Source: Gigaspora margarita
Lineage: Eukaryota; Glomeromycota; Glomeromycetes; Diversisporales; Gigasporaceae
DNA: 64,000 bases
Assembly (NCBI GenBank): GCA_009809945.1
Contig: WTPW01000323.1
Span: 354,318-418,317, forward strand
Direction: 5' to 3'
The number at the start of each line of letters is the position of its first letter. Position 1 is the stretch's first letter. The notes below the pieces were generated by a model. That model had not been told where the DNA came from, made no database searches, and saw only the letters and a program-made list of their open reading frames with translations. Position numbers and translations under genes: made by a program. Positions 35,746-47,677 of the stretch are shown here, piece after piece.

Positions 35746-37912
35746 AAAATATAGTAAATAGTGAAGATATGTTTACTAAATATTTTTTTATTGTTTTTAG
35801 AATTTCTAAATTTGGAGTTTTCAAAAAAATCTTCTTTACTAAGTAAACCCTTTTTCAACTTCTAAGAAAAGTTGTAGAAGAATATTTTGCAATTAAAATA
35901 GCAGTTAAAATATTAAGATATTTGACCCAGTATATTGTGAGATATAAGTGTTTTAATTTTTGTAACTATATATTTTCTTTTTTATATAAATAAATAGCCG
36001 TAAAACAAAGTGCACTATTAATCCAGATAATAAAGGTTTAGTCGATCCAGAAACTAATACATTCTGAAAAATATCTTCAAGGGGCATTAGAAGCATACTT
36101 TGCTTATCAGAATGGACATACAAAACATCTTGAATGAATTTTTCAAGCTACAAAATACAAGCTCTATTTAGATAAAGTTAAGCTCGATAGAATTTCTATG
36201 CCTACTCCAGTTTGCTCTCGTATATTTAATAAGATTGAGAAAATAAATCCCAATATTTCTATTAATGTCTAGGAATAGAAAGAAGAGTTAGCTACTCCCA
36301 AAGCAGTAATAGCTATCAAAAACTATAATAGGCAACATATTATTGATCTTATGGCTCTTACAGATATTACTAAATCTGAAAATAATAAATATGGACAAAA
36401 AAACCATTCTTTGAATTAAGAATATAAATAGGTTAGTTTTCAAAGATACCACTCATTATGGTAAAAAATATATCTGTAGAAAATGTACTCAAAGCTTTCT
36501 ATCAGAAAAATCTCTAGCCCATCATCAAGAGTACTGTTTCAGTTTGGGGGAGGCTACTCAAAGAGTCACTTTACCTACTAATAGGGTTAATGATTTTGAA
36601 AATTTTAAAAATTATAGCTGAATGATTAATGCTCCATGTGTAATTATAGCTGACTTCAAGGCAGACAACAAGAAATGCAATGAAGAATATGGAGGACAAA
36701 TGTGAAAACTTGCTGAGCAAAAAGCTAATAGCTTTTGTTATCTTGTTCATTGGTTTGATACTGGGGGCATATGGGAGCCTTTTCTATATCGGGGAGAAAA
36801 TGCTACACAAGAATTTGTCTGAAGAATCAATAAAGAGTTGGTCAAAATTAATAAAGTCTTAGCTATTAAGCATGACTAAATTATAACAGAAAAGAATAAA
36901 AAAAATTTGCTGAAACAGATACCTGTTGGATTTGTAAAGATAAATTCGATGAAAAGAATAATAAAGTCTGTGACCACTGTCATATAACAGGTGAGTTTCG
37001 AGGACCTGCTTACAATGCATGTAATTCTGAATTTAAATTTATAGCATAGAAAACTCCTATCTCAGTTGTCTTTTATAATTTCCAGGGCTATGACTCTCAT
37101 TTAGTCTGTGAATTTGTCGGGCAATCTGTTAATGCACATCAGATAAAAGTCATAGCTGAAACATTTGAGCATTATAAATCTATGAAGGTAAGTCAACTTA
37201 AATATATAGATAGCATGCAATTCATGAATAATAGCTTGGCAAATCTTACAAAAAATTTGGGCAATAATCATCCTATTACAAGCTGGCACTTTAAAGACTA
37301 TTCTTCAAATCAAATTTTATTAGCAAGTCATAAAGGCATTTATCCTTATGACTATATTGATTCTCAAGAAAGATTTAAGGAAACAGAGCTTCCTTCTATC
37401 TATGAGTTGCATAGTACTCTTAAAGGCAAGATTTCACAAGATAACTATCAACACGCCCAAAAAGTATAGAAAACTTTTGGTTGTAAGACTATAGGAGAGT
37501 ATCATGATCTCTATCTTAAGATTGATGTACTTAGCCTGGCAGATATTTGGACCCAATTTAGAAAGACATGTATGCAATATTATGAGCTCGATTCTAGTCA
37601 TTATGTCTCTGCACCAGCTTTAGCAAGGGATGCTATGCTTAAAATGACGGGAGTTAAAATTGAGCTTTTTACAGATATGGCTATGCATGATTTCATAGAA
37701 AAGGCTAAATGTGGAGGAATAGCCATAGCCTGTAAGCACTATTTTAAAGCAAATAATCCTAAGATGGAGGCATTTAACCCATCTAAGCCCACATCATGAA
37801 TTTCATATGTCAATGCAAATAATCTTTATAGCTGGGCTATGAGCCAGTATTTGCCTATAGGAAATTATCAATAGGAGGCAGGTCAGGAATATTTGCTTAA
37901 GAATCCTAAAAT

Positions 37913-40401
37913 TAGTGCTCCTAGGTTCGGTTCAGGCTCGGACTGGTCCGGGTTCGGTCCAGGATCGAACTGGACTCAGACTCTAAATTTTACTAATTTC
38001 GGACTTCGGACCAGACTCAAACTCAAGTATAAGTTCGGTCCGGGTCAGTTCGAAGTTCGCGAACTGGTCCGGGTTTGAATATAGTTATATGTATTTTTTG
38101 GTGCTGAACAAGTTTACTTAGTGCACATTTTTAGATTAATTAGTAAAATTTTATGAATTATAAGATTTTATAAAATTTTATTAATAAAATTTTATAAAAT
38201 CTTATAATTCACAAAATTTTATTAATTAATTCTAACTTTATGCACTAAGTAAAGTTATTCAGCACCTAAAAATGCATCAAACCGGCAGAAATAATTTTAT
38301 TTTACTTGTAATTTAGAGGATAGATGCAGAATTTGGGATTTTTGATCAAAAAAGTCAAATTTAAGCATCTATTCTCCAAATTTTATGTAAAATAAAAAGC
38401 AATTGGCCAATTTAATGTATTTTTAGGTGCTGAATAAGTTTACTTAGTGCATTAAGTTAGAATTAATTAGTGAAATCTTGTGATTCACAAGATTTTATAG
38501 AATTTTATTAATAGAATTATATGAAATCTTATGATTCACAAAATTTTATTAATTAATTCTAACTTTATGCACTAAGTAAAATTGTTCAGCACCAATAAAT
38601 ACATTAAATCGGCTGAATTTTTTTTATTTTAATTGAAATTTGGAGAATTGATGCTTAAATTTGATTTTTTGATCAAAAATCCAAAATTTTGCATCTATTT
38701 TTTAAATTTCAAGTAAAATAAAAATAATTATGCCGATTTGATATATTTTTAGGTGCTGCTTAAGTTTACTTAGTGCATTAAGTTAGAATTAATTAATAAG
38801 AATTTGTGAGTTATAAGTTTTTATAGAAATTTATTAATAAAATTTTATAAAACCTTATAACTCATAAATTCTGATTAAATAATTCTAACTTAATGCACTA
38901 AGTAAACTTGTTCAGCACCTAAAAATAAATCAAATCGGTTTAATTATTTTTATTTTACTTGAAATTTAAAAAATTGATGCACAATTTTGGATTTTTGATC
39001 AAAAAATCAAATTTAAGCATCTATTCTCCAAATTTCAAGTAAAATAAAAAAATTTAGCCAATTTAATGTATTTGTAGGTGCTGAACAATTTTACTTAGTG
39101 CATAAAGTTAGAATTAATTAATAAAATTTAGTGAATCATAAGATTTCATAGAATTCTATTAATAAAATTTCTATAAAATCTTGTGATTCACAAGATTTCA
39201 CTAATTAATTCTAACTTAATGCACTAAGTAAACTTATTCAGCACCTAAAAATACATTAAATCGGCTGATTGTTTTTTATTTTACTTCAAATTTGGAAAAT
39301 AGATGCTTAAATTTGACTTTTTTGATCAAAAATCCAAAATAATGCATTTGTCCTCTAAATTTCAAGTAAAATAAAAATAATTATGCCGCTTGATGTATTT
39401 TTAGGTGCTGAACAAGTTTACTTAGTGCATTAAGTTAGAATTAATTAATAAGAATTTGTGAGTTATAAGTTTTTATAGAATTTTATTAATAAAATTTTAT
39501 AAAACCTTATAACTCACAAATTCTTATTAAATAATTCTAACTTAATGCACTAAGTAAACTTCTTCAGCACCTAAAAATACATCAAATCGGCATAATTATT
39601 TTTATTTTACTTGAAATTTAAAAAATAGATGCAAAATTTTGGATTTTTGATCAAAAAATCAAATTTAAGCATCAATTCTCCAAATTTCAAGTAAAATAAA
39701 AAAAATTCAGCCGATTTAATGTATTTGTAGATGCTGAACAATTTTACTTAGTGCATAAAGTAGAATTAATTAATAAAATTTTGTGAATCATAAGATTTAA
39801 TAGAATTCTATTAATAAAATTCTATAAAATCTTGTGATTCACAAGATTTCACTAATTAATTCTAACTTAATGCACTAAGTAAACTTATTCAGCACCTAAA
39901 AATACATTAAATCAGCCGATTGTTTTTTATTTTGCTTGAAATTTGGAGAATAGATGCTTAAATTTGACTTTTTTGATCAAATATCCAAAATAATGCATCT
40001 ATCCTCTAAATTTCAAGTAAAATAAAATTAATTCTACCGATTTGATGCATTTTTAGGTGCTGAACAATCTTACTTAGTGCATAAAATTAGAATTAATTAA
40101 TAAAATTTTGTGAATTATAAGATTTTATAAAATTTTATTAATAAAATTTTATAAAATCTTATAATTCATAAAATTTTACTAATTAATTCTAAAAACATGC
40201 ACTAAGTAAACTTGTTCAGAACTAAAAAATACATATAACTATATTCGAACCCGGACCAGTTTGTGAACTTCGAACCCGAACCTGGACCGAACTCGGATTT
40301 GACTAAAAAGTCTAAATATAAAAGTCCGAGTCCAGTCCGAAAATCAAATCAGACTCAAACTTGACTAAAGTCCAGTTTGAGTCCAGTTTGTAGGAGCACT
40401 A
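37913..40401. mobile_element. 2.49 kb hAT-type element inserted in the PolB relic
   Basis: Ends TAGTGCTCCTA and its complement TAGGAGCACTA. Flanks CCTAAAAT (37905-37912) and CCTGAAAT (40402-40409) are an 8-bp target duplication with one change. Terminal arms of about 160 bp repeat GGTCCGGGTTCGG-like words (37920-38085) and the complement (40245-40400). The interior is a tandem array of palindromes. It has no transposase and depends on another hAT element for movement. Confidence 0.92.
38095..40235. repeat. Tandem array of ~325 bp palindromic units
   Basis: GGTGCTGAACAAGTTTACTT or a variant starts near 38099, 38428, 38752, 39077, 39404, 39730 and 40055. Each unit holds two hairpins: one with stem AGTGCATTAAGTTAGAATTA and its complement, another with stem AATTTGGAGAATAGATGC-like and its complement around TTTTTGATCAAAAA. 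Alternate units resemble each other (38752 with 39404; 39077 with 39730), giving a ~652 bp higher-order period. Confidence 0.9.
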
Positions 40402-41998
40402 CCTGAAATACAAAAGAAATTTCTTAATAAGATTCTTAATACCGAATCAAATGCCAAAAAAAGATATTATCTAAATATTAAGGCATACTTTCTTTTAAAA
40501 ACTCATGACTATTTAAGTAATTTACCTCCGGCAGTATAGAATATGGCTGTAAGTAAAAATATGTTGTGCCCCTATACCACAGAGCTTGTAGATAACTTGG
40601 ATGGTGGATGAGTTTTGGTAACAAAAAAATTAGTTCCACATCTTGGTCCATGAAGAGATTATATTATCCATTACCAAGAACTCCAATATTACATAAAATT
40701 GGGTATGATAGTTGATGAGGTTACAGAAATCCTATCATTCGACCAAACTAACTGGCTTGCCTTTAATACAGAAAAGCGACAAGGCACTAAGAATGCTTTT
40801 GAGAAAGATTTCTTTAAGCTCATGAATAACTCGGTATATGGCAAAACTATGGAAAATGTTCGCAAATACCAAGACGTCAAGCTCATAGCTATGAATAATG
40901 AGCAAGATGAAAAGAAGTTTATTAAACAGATCTGTAAACCCTCTTTTAAATATGCTAGAAAGCTTGGAAATATACTTGTAAGAGTGCATATGGGAAAAGC
41001 TAATATGACTCTTAATAAGCTCATTATTGTCAGAGCATTAGTTCTAGGCCTTAGCAAACTTTTGATGTACCGCTTCTGGTATGGGTATGTAAAGAGAGAT
41101 ATAGTGATAAAGCCCAGCTTGGATATATGCTTGGATATATAAATACTGATTTATTTATATTTCAAGTTGAGACTGAAGATATCTATAAAGACATGGCAGA
41201 GTGACCAGACCATTTTGATCTTAATGATTCTAAGACTATTGGGCTTATCAAAGATGAGACTCCAGGCAATTTGATTACAGAATCTTATCATATCCAGGCC
41301 AAGTCATACCACTATGTTTTAGCAGACAAGACCACAAAGTCTAAACATAAAGGGGTTAGCAAAAAAGGTATAAATGAAATAGCTATGAATTCATACATGC
41401 CAGCTTTAGAAGGGTCCTTGCTAGATGATCCAGTAGACAGGTCATTATTAACAAAGCAAGAAGCCAATAATTTGACCATGTGAACTAAAGCAGATTCTAT
41501 GACTCTAGTATATCAGGACTGTCTCTTTGATAAGAAAGTATTCTATACCAAGAATGTAGATATTTGTTCAAAGGATCATATATTCTTTTGGTCAAATCAG
41601 AAAAGAAAGCTCTATGTCCCATAAATACTAAGCACTGGATTCTATCAGATGGGATAACCTCTTTACCATATTTCCATTAGTGTAATAAAGCATATAAGAA
41701 TATGATCAAGGCTGGTATACCCTATGAAGAGACCGAAAAAAGAGTTATAACGGCCAAGCTTCCAGAGAAATTTCAAAATACATGTACATCTCATCTAGCT
41801 AGCTCATTGCTATAAAGTAGACTAGTGATACAGTACATATATAGCAGGCTATATACCAACTTGAAACATTCATACTGCCTTCTCATAATGCTTGCTCGAA
41901 ACCAGATATAAATAGTTAAAATATATTTGTTATCAATATATTTTTTTTTGAGCTTGCGAGAAAAAAGCTATATATAATATTTTTTATAAATCTAAAAA

Positions 41999-42283
41999 TT
42001 ATGAACTAGATGATTCAGAGTCAGACCCAGATGAGGACTCAGATGCAGTATCATTTAATATTTTCTTTTTTTTTTTAGCCTTGCATGGTATATTATTTCT
42101 TTGAGGAATATCTGAATTTGCTATCACATTTATAAGTTCTTGATAAACCTCAGGTTTTACTATTTCTAGTAATTAACAAAGAGAAATCGAAATTCTTCTA
42201 TATAATATTGGTTTAACAATTTTAGATACTAGTTTTGAGGTATTATTACTAGAGGCAACCATTTCACAGCTATTATTAACCAT
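41999..42283 (-). pseudogene. Small basic/acidic ORF with one internal stop, unknown
   Basis: From an ATG at 42283 the minus strand keeps one frame for 95 codons, broken only by a TAA in the middle (after RRISISLC). It then reads EIVKPEVYQELINVIANSD, a Lys cluster (CKAKKKKK, possible nuclear localisation) and a Ser/Glu/Asp tail ending SDSESSSS. It is convergent with PolB, about 180 bp from its end, so probably part of the same element. Family not recognised. Confidence 0.5.
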
Positions 42284-42300
42284 TGGATTTAACTTGGTTT

Positions 42301-42408
42301 ATTATTAATGCACAGACAAAACATATAATTAAATATATTATTAATGCACAGACAAAACATATAATTAAATATATTATTAATGCACAGACAAAATATATAA
42401 TTAAATAT
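42301..42408. repeat. 36 bp tandem repeat, 3 copies
   Basis: ATTATTAATGCACAGACAAA plus 16 further bases occurs three times at exactly 36 bp spacing, with one base difference. It lies just upstream of the small minus-strand ORF. Confidence 0.95.
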
Positions 42409-42689
42409 ATTATCATAATAAAACATGATTTCTTTCTTCGAACTTGCTAGAAAAAAGTATGATTGATAGTAGATTGATTTAATTGTAGCTCATACTAAAT
42501 AATTTATAAATAAATAGATCAGTAAATCTGAAATTGTTTTTTTTATATAAAAAGGGTTAGTTAAAAAGAATAAACTATATAAATAAGCCCCTTTTTTCAC
42601 AAATGAACTAGCTCAAATAGATATATCTATTAATCCAACACCTCAAAATATTTTGTATTTTAAAAACTTTGCTTTAAATATTCATAAGA

Positions 42690-43042
42690 ATGCCCTCCAA
42701 GGTTATTGCAGAAGGTGTTGAAGTTCAAGAATTAGATTCGTGCTTAAGGAATAAAGAAGAGTTTTTTTCTATGAATTTAAAAAGATATAGAAAAATTATT
42801 CTCAAAACTGCACGAAAAATGTTTTTGAATTAGATTTAGCAGAAAAAGCTTCCATATGAGAGCTTGAATGGCAAGATCTAGAAAAGTTAACAGGTTTCTC
42901 GACAGATAGCTTTATGATCACTTCATTATATGCGCTGTCCCCGGAAGACATAAAGTCTAGACCAAATTCCATAACTTTAAAAACATGGATAGAATTAATA
43001 GATAGAATAAAAAATAAAATCAAGATTTGTTGTAAACTCTAA
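42690..43042 (+). pseudogene. Small ORF with one frameshift, unknown
   Basis: From the ATG at 42690: MPSKVIAEGVEVQELDSCL then LKRYRKIILKTARK; after a one-base shift VFELDLAEKAS, a TGA, and ELEWQDLEKLTGFSTDSFM, SLYALSPEDIKSRPNS, TLKTWIELIDRIKNK to a stop. About 117 residues in all. Acidic/basic mixed composition, no membrane segment. Position between PolB and the integrase suggests an accessory gene of the same element. Not recognised. Confidence 0.5.
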
Positions 43043-43154
43043 AAATGCCAACTATGTAGACTTTAAAAATCTATGAAATATTTATACTTTTTCTTTTATG
43101 TAAATATGTATATATATAGCTTATTCTTCAGTCTTAAATAATACATACTTTTGA

Positions 43155-43340
43155 TTTATCCAGAACCTCCTATATATTCTATTTATCTGATTTATCCAAT
43201 ATATCCAGTATATCCAGTATATCCAGTATAATATATATATCCTATTTATCTGGCTCTCTCAAATTTTTTTTCCTGTATATCCAATATATCTGGTATATCC
43301 GATATATCTAGTATATCCAATATAATATATATATTTTATT
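43155..43340. repeat. TATATCCAG-type short tandem array
   Basis: TATATCCAGTATATCCAGTA words with variants (ATATCTGG, ATATCCAA) repeat at about 10 bp. Resembles the motif-built MITEs elsewhere in the window, though no clear ends were found. Confidence 0.7.
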
Positions 43341-43387
43341 TAATAAATTATTTTGAAATAATATATTAGATATAAAACAATACTATC

Positions 43388-43489
43388 ATGCTTGGGCAAT
43401 GCATAAGATGTGATGCTCCTTCTTTATTACTAGCTGATTATGATTTTATTATGCAATGCTATAATGATAGACCAAGATCTAAAGTTTAA
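43388..43489 (+). CDS. Very small ORF, MLGQCIRCDAP
   Basis: 33 codons starting at an ATG, with a CxxC pair (QCIRCDAPS) and a later Cys. Too short to be sure; listed because it lies among the small genes of the PolB element. Could be chance. Confidence 0.2.
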   Translation: MLGQCIRCDAPSLLLADYDFIMQCYNDRPRSKV

Positions 43490-43660
43490 ATGAGCCAAAT
43501 GTATTTATCAAATCTAGAGGTGCGAGAAAAAAATAGGATTGCCTGGAATAAACTGATTTATTTATTTAATTTAATTTTTTTTCGCAAGCTCAAAAAAAGA
43601 AAAAAATGTAATCATTTAGTCTCTGGCTTCGAGCAAGAATTGTGAGAAAGCAGTAGAGAT

Positions 43661-43897
43661 TTGAAAAAAGAAAATTTGGTTAACGAACCAATTTTGGCTG
43701 AGCCAGCTTTTAAGAATTGTGAAAAGGCAGGCACCTTTTTTCTCACAAGCTCGAAAAAAGAAAATTTGGTTAGCAAACTAATTCTGCCTTCAAGTGATTT
43801 ATTACAAGAAGGTAGTGATCTAAATGCATTTTATGAAAAAGAAGCCATTCGTGATAGAAAAAATATAGCCAAATATCTGCATATACTAGCTAAGTAA
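43661..43897 (+). pseudogene. Small Lys/Glu-rich frame, no ATG
   Basis: Open for 78 codons but starting from TTG, not ATG. KKENLV occurs twice (codons 2 and 32), reflecting a direct duplication of about 88 bp whose DNA word GAAAAAAGAAAATTTGGTTA also occurs on the minus-strand neighbour near 44090. C-terminal half: LQEGSDLNAFYEKEAIRDRK. Possibly a decayed accessory gene of the PolB element. Confidence 0.35.
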
Positions 43898-43901
43898 AAG
43901 A

Positions 43902-44141
43902 TCCAGCTCATCATAGAATGATAAAAACTTCTTATATACCTTATTGAGAACCTCTTTAGCATTAAGAGTATCAAATAACTTTTTTTCAAGTTCTTCATAA
44001 CTCATATGTTTTTTTTTTTCTGACCCACCTTCTCATAATAAATCATGAACCAGCTCAGGCAGAATTGATATGTTAACCAAATTTTCTTTTTTGAATTTAT
44101 AAGAAAAGAGTGGAACTTATGAACTAAAAGAGGTACAGTAA
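43902..44141 (-). pseudogene. Small Lys/Glu-rich ORF, minus strand
   Basis: Minus-strand frame reading KKENLVNISILPELVHDLL, a TGA, EGGSEKKKHMSYEELEKK, LFDTLNAKEVLNKVYKKF to a TAG. It shares the KKENLV start with the plus-strand frame at 43661. Convergent pair; function unknown. Confidence 0.4.
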
Positions 44142-44149
44142 TTACCTTA

Positions 44150-44298
44150 GGGGAATGACAAAAATCAGGTGTTTTTTAGGGGGAAGGGGGTAAAAAATGT
44201 TGAAATTATATATAGGAACCTGACCAAATCTATATTAAAAAGGGGGGAGGGGAGTAGGGCTCTAATAAAAAATAATCAGGTGATTAATGACATGGCCC
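44150..44298. mobile_element. 149 bp MITE, copy 2, just after the retropepsin frame
   Basis: Flanks TTACCTTA (44142-44149) and TTACCTTT (44299-44306) are a near-perfect 8-bp duplication. Opposite orientation to the copy at 28377-28526, with the same internal phrases. Ends GGGGAATGACA and GGGCCATGTCA. Confidence 0.8.
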
Positions 44299-44311
44299 TT
44301 ACCTTTATGCA

Positions 44312-47300
44312 TTAACTTGAATTCACACTTGACAATGGGCTCCCATCCAGCTGGATCAAGCCAAGGAGTACCCAATAATATCCGGGGTTTATCATCATCC
44401 ATGACTAGAAAGTTTTCAAAGATTGAACAATTATTTTTTCCCTAACTAATCATAACTAAAATGTTATAAAATATGCCTTAAGACTCTAAGGAATTATTAC
44501 GCTATTTAATGGATGGTTTCTTATTTTTATCTACTTCTGCTCCCAATAGTTTTATAAGGCCTTTTGAGATAACTGAGCAATTTGCCCCACTATCTATCAT
44601 GGCGAAAGGCACTTGTATGATTTTTCCTAATGGTAAGCTAATCTTGCAACATATAGTAGCAACATCATTGGGAATAATTTTATGAATAAAATTAATTTCT
44701 ATAAGGTTGGGCCATGAAATTTCTGCTTTTAATTGTGATCTCTCTGGGGCTGTTTGGGGTAGTATATTTGTTTGCTAGGAAGCTATTTGAATTAGATTTG
44801 ATATTGGTTGCAAGATGTGAGAAAATATCATAGTAATTTTATGCCAGAACTTTTCTTGTTTCTTGTTTGAGAAATTCGAAGTAAAATGATTTAGAACAGG
44901 ATCTTTCAGTGCAATAAATTCAGCATTAATCATATTATAACCATTAATTGAGACTTCTTTAGACTGTGTACAAGTAAATGAATCAACCATTAATTGTAAA
45001 ATAGCAAAAAATGCATTTAGGCTAATGTTATCTGTAGGAATTTTAAGTGGTCTAGCATCCTTACTGCTCTTTTTATCAGAAGGAGTGTTACTAGATTTTT
45101 TGCTAGAAGTTTTTGGCCTAGCACTTTTGTGCTTCTTTTATCTCTTGGTATTAGAATAAGTTTTTTTTCATAGCATTGACTTCATTTTCTTCTGAATCAC
45201 TTTCTGAATTACTAGACTCACTAGTCCTAGAGGAATCAAATTCTGATTCATTCTATGAACACACTAAGATATTGGTTTCAAGTTTATTTTTACTAGATAT
45301 CATACTATTTTCACTATTGCTAAAGTCTGAAGATGATTTATCTGAAATTATATAGGCATTAACACGCTTGGATAATTTCTTTTTTTTGGTCTTAGATTTT
45401 GATTTTGTTTTGTGACGAGAAGATTTGGGCTTGCTAGAAATCTTTTTTATAGCTTTAGCAATTTTAGTCTGATTGATATGAAGATGTTCTAATTGCTTGC
45501 ACATATCTTCTACAGGGTCATTATTGGTAATTTCAACTTTCTTTTTTATTGGTTTTGGGGGTAAATCAGGCTTGGGAGTAGGAACAAAGCCTGGAATCTC
45601 CCCTGTAAGCCATTGTATAAATTACCTATATTCGTATCATATATAATTTGAGAGGTTCCTAGAGGTTGTGGCCTATAGTCAGATTGTGGTGATTGAGAGA
45701 AATAGGTTGAGTTTGTATAGATAGCATTATAGATTTTATTAAGTTTTCGATTTCAGTTTTGGTTTTACCCATATTGTTTGAATAATTGTCTTTTCTATAA
45801 GATTTATCTGATGATACTGGACCCGAATATAAATAAGCTCCAGATAATTGCTCTGTCTTATATCTTTCAATTTTTCAAGTTCTGTGAGCAATTCAGATAC
45901 GGGCCTGTTAATTCTGATGCATCAAATTTCTAATTGATTATCAGGAGAAATGCCACGAATAAATTGTAATCGAATTTGTTGTTCATCAATACTAGCTAGC
46001 CTAGCAAGTTTACATAACTTAGAATATAATTAACCTACAGGATCACTGCCTTGGACTGTTAATCCAAAGAGCATTTGCTGTTTTTCTGCAGTAACTGTAG
46101 GATAGTTGGTCTTGAACCAGTATATTGTTTGTCCAAGCATGATTCCAACTACAACTATACTATTGCCTGTATTAGCATTTGGTACATTGGGTAATTGATC
46201 TGTTGGGCACCCATCAGCAAAAAACCAGTCCTCGTCAAATACCATATAAGTTGGAATAACAATATTTCTGGCCTGGCCCATGGCATCATGACTTAAATTT
46301 GCTCCAAGTTGTGCTGCCATTTGTCCTTGAGCCAGAGCTAAAGTAGCTTGTCCACTATTATCTAATAAATTTCTCAATTCACAATTCTTTCTTTGAAGAG
46401 ATCTTTTATACCAATATTTAGTATCACCTTTGAGACATGTTTTAAAAAGACCATGTGCTCAAATTCTGTGAGCATGTCCAGCTCTTATATCAATTCCTAT
46501 GGCCACAAGATATGAGCAAAAAGAATCAATAAATTCTTTGGATCCTCATTGGGATAGCCATTAAAATTTGGGGGTGGGTATCCTGCTATTCCTATTTGTT
46601 GAATATTTGGTGGGTTATTTTGTAGCACAAAAATTTGTTGATTTAAATTATTAATTAATTGTTTAGAATTTTGGGCCCAAGCTTTTCACTTGCTCCACTT
46701 ATTTTGTATAGTTCTGCATTTATTTTTCTACTTGTTTTATCGATTTATTATAAGATTTAAGAGATGCGTAGTGATTGCTCCATCTGTATTACAATTCTGT
46801 AGTTGTTGATAGATTTGTCTATTCTTGAATCTTGATACAAAGCTTTTTAGTAGCAATTCTGATATCTGCCTTTTTTGTGTGCAGATTGTAATTCAGCTAT
46901 CAAGTTCTTGAGATTTAAATATATTATGTTGAGTTCTGTGGGCTTCATAAGCTTGGTGGAGAAGATCATAGTCATTTTGAAGTGTAGCTAACTGGGTTTG
47001 TAAATTAGCAAACTGGGTCTGTAAATCAGCTAACTGGGTTTGCAAATTTGTTAGCTGGGTCTGCAAATCTGCTACTCAATTTTCAGCATTAAATGCTCAA
47101 GCATTTGCTCGTGGATATATTTCTAGCACCAATTTTTCAAGCCTATTTCTAGCATCATAAATTATATTAAGATAATCTACAATACTATTTATTATAGGCG
47201 TTATTGTAGTTGGGCTTCAGAAATATAATCCAATATTATAGATTTTCATTGAATCCTATGATTCTGGATATTGGCTTGATTTTCAGAAAGAGATAATGTT

Positions 47301-47675
47301 CAGGGAGATTCTGGTTGTTGATCTATTTCTATAGTATCATTAGAATTTTATACAAAACAAGTATTTTTTTATTAAGCTTGTCTATTTGTTTTGAAAAATT
47401 ACTAACCGCTTCTCTATATAATCGATATAATTTTCTTGATTTTTAGAATCTTCAATCATCTTTTCTAACTTTTCTTTAAGATGGGAAATTTATAACTGCA
47501 ATGGGTCTAGCTCCTTATCCCGAATTGAGATTTCTTTTTCAAAGAAATTAATATAATCCTTTTTTGAGACAAGATTCTGTTGTAATTTGTAGACTTGATC
47601 TTGTATAGCTAATAAAGCACCTTTAAATTGCTCGATTCTTTCTCCCATTTTTTTCTTGCAAGCAAGCCAGCTCAA
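44312..47675 (-). pseudogene. Gag/retropepsin-like polyprotein pseudogene
   Basis: Minus strand, N to C: a coiled-coil-rich start (KKKMGERIEQFKGALLAIQD, KEKLEKMIEDSKNQENY; four LQTQL heptads at 46980-47090), a Gag-like helical region (VVVGIMLGQTIYWFKTNYPT, KLCKLARLASIDEQQIRLQF, IRGISPDNQ), a Lys/Ser-rich linker (45250-45500), then a retroviral-type aspartic protease with active-site MIDSGANCSVIS and the later ILLGTPWLDPAGW. Many stops and shifts; no reverse transcriptase seen. Retropepsins act as dimers to cut Gag. The ATG expected next to the integrase start now reads TTG; the next Met is at 47648. It runs divergently from the integrase and lies between PolB and integrase, so it may belong to the same DNA element rather than to an LTR element. 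Confidence 0.72.
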
Positions 47676-47677
47676 AA

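Larger units (their letters stand above)
35990..41817 (+). pseudogene. Protein-primed-type family B DNA polymerase pseudogene
   Basis: The plus strand reads a PolB of the organellar/viral (Polinton/plasmid-like) class. In order: CLQGALEAYFAYQNGH, a zinc-knuckle-like CRKC then HHQEYC pair (about 36480-36540), exonuclease I region NAPCVIIADFKADN, KANSFCYLVHWFDTGGIWEP, a YDSHLVCEFVG segment, YIDSMQFMNNSLANLTKNLG, ETELPSIYELHSTLKGKISQ, ALARDAMLKMTGVKIELFTD, motif A region VNANNLYSWAMSQ, motif B FFKLMNNSVYGKTMENVRK and motif C region GYINTDLFIFQVETED. Several TGA/TAG/TAA codons interrupt it. Exo I Glu is Lys, motif A Asp is Asn and the first motif C Asp is Asn, so it is catalytically dead. A 2.5 kb hAT-type element lies at 37913-40401; removing it restores the frame (LKNPEIQKKFLNK). 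Confidence 0.85.

Noticed and set aside
40689..41057. Minus-strand frames over PolB motif B
   Set aside because: Antisense shadow of the recognisable PolB sequence.
36600..41500. TGA read as Trp (mitochondrial plasmid code) in PolB
   Set aside because: Some TGA codons fall at probable Arg positions, TAG and TAA also interrupt the frame, and nuclear-type elements nearby show the same pattern; decay is simpler.
43902..47675. Ordinary LTR retrotransposon
   Set aside because: Gag and protease are recognisable but no reverse transcriptase, RNase H or LTR pair was found, and the integrase is on the opposite strand.
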